Below are positions 60,238 through 64,000 of a stretch of DNA of 64,000 bases, piece after piece. How positions within the stretch are numbered: the first letter of the stretch is position 1; each line of letters begins with the position of its first letter. The notes under the pieces are model-generated. The model searched no databases. It saw only the letters and a list, made by a program, of their open reading frames with translations, and was not told the origin of the DNA. This DNA comes from Chloroflexota bacterium (GTDB lineage Bacteria; Chloroflexota; UBA11872). The position numbers were made by a program, and so were the translations under genes. The stretch spans positions 62,001 to 126,000 of the forward strand of contig JAJECS010000006.1 of assembly GCA_022821905.1 (NCBI GenBank). Direction: 5' to 3'.

Positions 60238-60355
60238 GCCGTTCGAGGTGAGCCCTTCGGCAGGCTCAGGACAGGCTCTGTCGAACCATGAACGGCGCCC
60301 TTCGACGTTGCTCAGCGCCTGCCCCGTACTTGTTACGGGGGCGAACGGGTGAGCC
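60238..60355. repeat. Family-C repeat, interrupted, and family-A palindrome (copy 5)
   Basis: A family-C unit (GTTCGAGGTGAGCC...TGTCGAACCATGAACG) is interrupted by extra sequence CTTCGGCAGGCTCAGGACAG. The family-A hairpin CCCCGTACTTGTTACGGGG follows (60317-60341), inside a GAACGGGTGAGCC context. Noncoding spacer between convergent genes. Confidence 0.65.
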
Positions 60356-60390
60356 GCCGGGACCGATACTTGGGGCTAGCTCCGGTGCCC

Positions 60391-61524
60391 TCACATCCGG
60401 TCGAGCTTCCACTGGAAGAAGTCCAGCGGGAATAAGTCCGGCGCGAAGTCGGGGAATCGCTCCGGACCGAACAAGAGCTTCACCAGCTCGCAGTCGCTCA
60501 CGTCGAGCGTGCGGTCGCCGCGGCTCAGCCGCCACCCGTCGTCGGACGGCGTCGCCTCGACCTCCGTCAAATCGAGCGCACCCAGCAGCGACTCGAGATT
60601 GATGACCTTGATCATGTAGTGATGCGTCTGGCCAAACGGGATCCCGGTCGCCAGCAGCAGGCCGGCGAGGCCCTCGTTCGATTCGGGCGCGATGACCTCC
60701 AGCGTCACCACCGTGCTTTCGCCGGGCGGACGGTCGGTGGTGCTGGCGCGGGGATCGTCGATATCGCGCAGCAGGCGCCGCAGCAGCGCCACGGTTGCCG
60801 CCACGTCGCCGCCGTACTCGAGGACCTCCCGCTGGCGCTCGGCCACATACGCCACCGGCGCGCCGCCCTGCAGCGCGACGAGCAGCCGGTCGGCCCGCGA
60901 CTGCGCCACCAGCGTGAAGTAGTGCTCGTCGCGGTCGGCGCCCATCGGCTCGCGCGCGTGCATCGCCGTCAGCGCCGCCGCGTGAGTGCGCCAGTCCTCG
61001 GTGATCTCAAGGTCGGGGCTCGGCGGCAGCAGCGTGATATTCGCCCGGTCCAGCGTGTGACTGCGCTCGCGCATCCCCATCTCCCAGCCAAAGCGGCGGT
61101 AGTAGTTCTGGCTCACGGTGCCCAGCATGGCGATGTGATGGCCGCTGGCCCGCATGATCCGGTGCGCGTCGTGAAGCACGGCGGTTCCCAGCCCGCGCTT
61201 GCGGTGGTCCGGGTGCGTCACGAAGCCGTTGATGCCGCCAAGCTCAATGCGGCCGCGCGGCGTGCGCACCGTGGTTGGGGCGATCGCCACCGCGCTCACG
61301 ACCAGTCCGTCGTGCGTGATGACGCGAATGTTGTCGAGGTTCCCTGGGTAGTAGACGTGCGGCCAGTCCAAGCCCATGGACGGCATGCGAGCCGGCTCCC
61401 CGGCGCGTGAGTTCAGGGTCCGCAGCGCCAGGTTCTGCAGGTCGAGCATGGCCCCAAACTCATGCGGGTCGCAGGCCCGCGGCCCGTCGTAGCCGTCGGG
61501 CACTGGGGGTGGACGCTCAGCCAA
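60391..61524 (-). CDS. GNAT-family acetyltransferase, Eis-like
   Basis: 377 residues, a length matching the two-GNAT-plus-sterol-carrier-like architecture of Eis proteins. The acetyl-CoA site is clear: INGFVTHPDHRKRGLGTAVL, followed by IAMLGTVSQNYYRRFGWEMG. The C-terminal domain ends FPDFAPDLFPLDFFQW. Eis-like enzymes acetylate amines such as aminoglycosides or polyamines. The start overlaps the DUF72 stop by eight bases. Confidence 0.83.
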   Translation of the reverse strand: MAERPPPVPDGYDGPRACDPHEFGAMLDLQNLALRTLNSRAGEPARMPSMGLDWPHVYYPGNLDNIRVITHDGLVVSAVAIAPTTVRTPRGRIELGGINGFVTHPDHRKRGLGTAVLHDAHRIMRASGHHIAMLGTVSQNYYRRFGWEMGMRERSHTLDRANITLLPPSPDLEITEDWRTHAAALTAMHAREPMGADRDEHYFTLVAQSRADRLLVALQGGAPVAYVAERQREVLEYGGDVAATVALLRRLLRDIDDPRASTTDRPPGESTVVTLEVIAPESNEGLAGLLLATGIPFGQTHHYMIKVINLESLLGALDLTEVEATPSDDGWRLSRGDRTLDVSDCELVKLLFGPERFPDFAPDLFPLDFFQWKLDRM

Positions 61525-62308
61525 CGGAAATTCCCCGGCGTTCGAGCTCGGCGGTCAGCCGCAGCGCGGCGTCGGCCGTGTCGACGTCTTTCTTGCCGTA
61601 GCACACGGCCATGGTCATTCGGCCCGCCTCGCTCGCCTGCTGGACGATAGTGGCACGTTCCCGGATCTGGGCGTCGCTGTATCGCAAACGTCCATCGTTG
61701 GCGCCGCTCGACGCAACCGCCGGGCCGCGAAATCGGAAGTACGCCAGATCACCGGCATCCTTCGGCCACGCTGCCTCATCTGACGCCGGCGGGTCGTGGC
61801 GCACGTGCGCAACGTTGTGGGTGCGCATGGCCTCGTCGATCCGCGCGCGTAGCTCGGCGTCCGGCGTGTCGGGCAGCTCCACCGCCAGCGGCAACTCGCC
61901 AAATCCCTCACGCAGCACTCCCAGCGAGCGATCCACGTCAATCTCGGCGCTCAGCTTTCCGGGGAACTGCAGCAGGTAGGCAACGAACTTGCCGGCGTCA
62001 ACCAGCGGCTGCGCCATGGCCGCGTGCCGCGCGAATCCCTGCGGCTCGGCCTTGTCGGGATGCCGCAGCCATGACGAGATGAAGCGATGCGCCTTGAGGC
62101 TCAGCATGAATCCGTCCGGCGTCTGGTCCGCCCACCCGGCCACCGTCTCGGGCTGTTGCATGCGAAAAAACGTGGCGTTGACCTCGACGCCCGAAAGACG
62201 CGCGGCGTAGGCCGCCAGCTTCTCGCTCTGTTTGGTTCCACGCGAGTAGAAGCCGCGCAGGTCGTTCCAATTCGCCGTGCCCACGATCACGCGGCCACGT
62301 GGGCTCAT
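61517..62308 (-). CDS. DUF72-family protein (YecE-like)
   Basis: 263 residues. VIVGTANWNDLRGFYSRG at the start, LSGVEVNATFFRMQQPETVAGW, FMLSLKAHRFISSWLRH, YLLQFPGKLSAE and the C-terminal YFRFRGP are the conserved elements of DUF72 TIM-barrel proteins, whose reaction is still unknown. Part of a four-gene minus-strand operon (hypothetical, PhyH, DUF72, GNAT) with short gaps or overlaps. Confidence 0.9.
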   Translation of the reverse strand: MSPRGRVIVGTANWNDLRGFYSRGTKQSEKLAAYAARLSGVEVNATFFRMQQPETVAGWADQTPDGFMLSLKAHRFISSWLRHPDKAEPQGFARHAAMAQPLVDAGKFVAYLLQFPGKLSAEIDVDRSLGVLREGFGELPLAVELPDTPDAELRARIDEAMRTHNVAHVRHDPPASDEAAWPKDAGDLAYFRFRGPAVASSGANDGRLRYSDAQIRERATIVQQASEAGRMTMAVCYGKKDVDTADAALRLTAELERRGISVG

Positions 62309-62332
62309 GGCGCGGCGCCCGTCGGTGTCGGC

Positions 62333-63214
62333 TCAGACCGCCTGCTGGTGGACGCGCGGATCGGTGGGGTCGCCCGGATAGCCGTAGGGTTGGTAGTCCA
62401 CCGGCCCGACCTTCGGCCAACCCTGGCCGCCCAGGGCTTGGAAGTCGTCCAGGCGTCCGCACAGCCAGAAATACATGCGCGCCACGGCCAGATAGGAGTT
62501 TCGCGGCGCAGGCGGCGCGTCGGGTCCGGGGCCGTAGACGGCCGTCGCCGGATCGAAGTCCGGCTCGCGCACCCAGTCGCGCTGCGGCGCCGAGGTGCGC
62601 CAGTAGTTGTACTTGAGCAGATTGCGAATGCCCGATGCCGTCGACTCCGTGCGCCGGTGCCACACGGAGTAAGCCGAGATGAAGATCGAGCCCGCGGGGG
62701 CCGCACTCGACACCGTGCCGCGATACATGCCGTAGAGGCCCGAGCTGCCCTGCCCGAACGGCCAGTACAGGTGCGAGCCGGGCAGAAACGCCGTGGCGCC
62801 CATCTCCACCGTCGTGTCCTGCGGGTAGTAGTAGACCTGCAAGTAGTTCAGCTCGTGGTTCGAGAGCGAGCCGCCGTCGCGGTGCCAGCCGTAGGCGCGG
62901 GCCGGCATGTGGACGCGGTGGCTCGACATAATCCTCGGCAGCGCGAAGTTCCGTCCGAGTAGGCAGCGCACCGCACCGGCCGCCACCGGATTGCACATCA
63001 CGCCGTCGATGAACCAATCCTCGTCGAGGATTTCGTTGGGCTCGTGGTTGGCGAAGTCGCCCGGTTCGATGTGCGGCGCGTGCTCGTCCATGAACTCCAC
63101 GACACGCTGGTTGACGTCGTCAGGCACGACGCCCTCGAGCGGCAGATAGCCCGTCTTGCAGAAGTCCAGGACCTGGGAGTCGGTGAGCGTCGGTTCGCAG
63201 TCGTGGGTACGCAT
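62333..63214 (-). CDS. PhyH-family Fe(II)/2-oxoglutarate dioxygenase-like protein
   Basis: 293 residues. FCKTGYLPLEGVVPDDVNQR is the family start. The metal motif is canonical: HRD in ARAYGWHRDGGSL, with the distal His in SAYSVWHRRTES and the 2-oxoglutarate-binding Arg in GIRNLLKYNYW. It differs strongly from the three PhyH paralogues elsewhere in the window, which lack this HxD. Probably hydroxylates a small molecule; substrate unknown. It begins seven bases after the small hypothetical gene. Confidence 0.87.
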   Translation of the reverse strand: MRTHDCEPTLTDSQVLDFCKTGYLPLEGVVPDDVNQRVVEFMDEHAPHIEPGDFANHEPNEILDEDWFIDGVMCNPVAAGAVRCLLGRNFALPRIMSSHRVHMPARAYGWHRDGGSLSNHELNYLQVYYYPQDTTVEMGATAFLPGSHLYWPFGQGSSGLYGMYRGTVSSAAPAGSIFISAYSVWHRRTESTASGIRNLLKYNYWRTSAPQRDWVREPDFDPATAVYGPGPDAPPAPRNSYLAVARMYFWLCGRLDDFQALGGQGWPKVGPVDYQPYGYPGDPTDPRVHQQAV

Positions 63215-63221
63215 GGCGGGC

Positions 63222-63587
63222 TTACCTCACCTTCTCGAGGATGAACTCGACGCCCGGCCCGTGGAGCCTGGTTTCGTCCAGGATCACGGCCAGCTCCGGG
63301 AATTTGATGATGCGCCAGCCGTCATTCAGGGCGTCCATGACGGTGTCGTAGGGCATGTCGTCGGGGTCCGGCGGACCCTCGTCGATCTCACCGTCCCGCG
63401 CAATGAACATGCCGATCACGCCTGAGTTGACCGACGCCGTGCCGGCCTGGAGGTACAGCAACTCCTGGCGCGTGTCCTCGCCGTCTGCCAGCGACTGCAA
63501 GGTGTCTCGCAGGTCTGACTCGGTCAAGGTGCCGGTGCGAAAACGCTGGATGCACGACTCGATGGCTGCCTGCCGTGGCGAACTCAT
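63222..63587 (-). CDS. Hypothetical protein, first gene of the PhyH operon
   Basis: 121 residues. No recognised family. An acidic, helical N-terminal half (IESCIQRFRTGTLTESDLRD then TLQSLADGEDTRQELL) and a C-terminal half with strands (GWRIIKFPELAVILDETRLH, EFILEKV). It lies seven bases upstream of the dioxygenase gene and would be cotranscribed, so a partner or regulator role is possible. Normal GC-rich codon use supports it as a real gene. Confidence 0.65.
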   Translation of the reverse strand: MSSPRQAAIESCIQRFRTGTLTESDLRDTLQSLADGEDTRQELLYLQAGTASVNSGVIGMFIARDGEIDEGPPDPDDMPYDTVMDALNDGWRIIKFPELAVILDETRLHGPGVEFILEKVR

Positions 63588-64000
63588 GTGGGCGCGCCTC
63601 CGCTCGATAGGCCGGGTCGATTCTGGTGCGGCAGCCTATCACGAGGGTGCCTCGCGCCTTCCGGCCGATTTCCCATCCCACGCACGAAGCTTCACGTCAG
63701 CCACAAGTCGTTCCACGCACCCAGGACGGGCAACCACAAGGGGTGCCCAACGAGGAGGGGTCCTTCGGCTTAGGGGCGGCCCGTGTGGTCGCAAGGTAAA
63801 GGGTCGGGTCTTTCGGTGTAGGGGCGGCCCTTGTGGCCGCCCTCGACCGAGTTGCCCAACGGTCCCTTGAATGATGGGGTTGACACGAGCGCGTCTAACC
63901 CAAGCTGAGACTGGGGCTCAGGCAGTCTCCCAGCTCCGCGTAGACTGCCCATCACAGCCAACGCACCGGAGGCGCGCCCCTATGCCCGGCCACCGCGCCG
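63588..64000. repeat. Terminal intergenic region with family-F repeats
   Basis: No gene supported. Two copies of a unit of the form TCGG-TAGGGGCGGCCC-TGTGG (63765-63792 and 63815-63842) lie in tandem about 50 bases apart. Related units with GGCCCGCCCCTACG occur at 37348 and 41340. The far end shows nothing recognisable before the window stops. Confidence 0.5.

Overview
The window is GC-rich, densely coded DNA of bacterial chromosome type. Two large lipoproteins or surface proteins carry long Pro-Thr linkers of the kind common in Chloroflexota. The window also holds several phytanoyl-CoA-dioxygenase-like (PhyH) genes, sugar and sialic-acid type enzymes, toxin-antitoxin pairs and many short dispersed palindromic repeats. 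A free-living or host-associated Chloroflexota-like bacterium (SAR202/Dehalococcoidia type) fits this best. That placement is inference: no ribosomal RNA or marker gene is present.

Layout. 1-7.7 kb: the end of a complete-looking N-methylglutamate pathway for methylamine use (mgdC partial, mgdD, mgsA, mgsB, mgsC, gmaS). 7.8-17.3 kb: carbohydrate-type enzymes (family-10-like glycosyl hydrolase, DapA-like lyase, sugar isomerase, Gfo/Idh/MocA oxidoreductase), tRNA-Gly, a DUF4389 membrane protein and an M16 protease lipoprotein. 17.5-22.8 kb: a tandemly duplicated phyH-ggt unit, with one ggt copy reduced to a relic and a small low-GC insert at the 5' end of the surviving ggt. 22.9-27.5 kb: an M14-like peptidase/deacylase, a VOC protein, NUDIX and two PIN toxin-antitoxin pairs. 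27.7-34.9 kb: cobalamin nucleotide-loop genes cobT-cobS-cobC-cobU, a leucine-rich-repeat protein, and a fused relic of cbiB and a pduX-like kinase. 35-41.3 kb: a methyltransferase, two acetyltransferases, an AlbA_2/Schlafen-type protein, defence-gene fragments, a GIY-YIG-like protein and a toxin-antitoxin pair. 41.5-47.4 kb: a three-gene ABC-2 exporter, then a toxin-antitoxin/MFS/HAD operon on the minus strand. 48-52.6 kb: hydantoinase-like and DUF917 genes divergent from a third phyH. 52.7-54.5 kb: cobalt-type nitrile hydratase (beta, alpha) with an accessory gene broken by one in-frame TGA. 54.5-57.8 kb: a low-GC island with an MT-A70 methyltransferase and a 761-residue nuclease-DGQHR-RNxxxH fusion. 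57.8-63.6 kb: a GH43-like propeller, a sialidase-like propeller, and a four-gene minus-strand operon with another PhyH protein.

The most notable observations are these. (1) The MT-A70/DGQHR island is a candidate undescribed DNA-modification or defence module. Like the smaller insert at ggt, it sits at the 5' end of a target gene whose first codons are present again on the other side of the insert. (2) A roughly 25-bp palindrome is nested inside other intergenic repeats, and in one case inside a protein-coding frame. (3) There are several cases of gene decay by single nonsense codons (nitrile hydratase accessory gene, cbiB/pduX relic, ggt relic).

Identity counts are by eye from the sequence. 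No database search was available.
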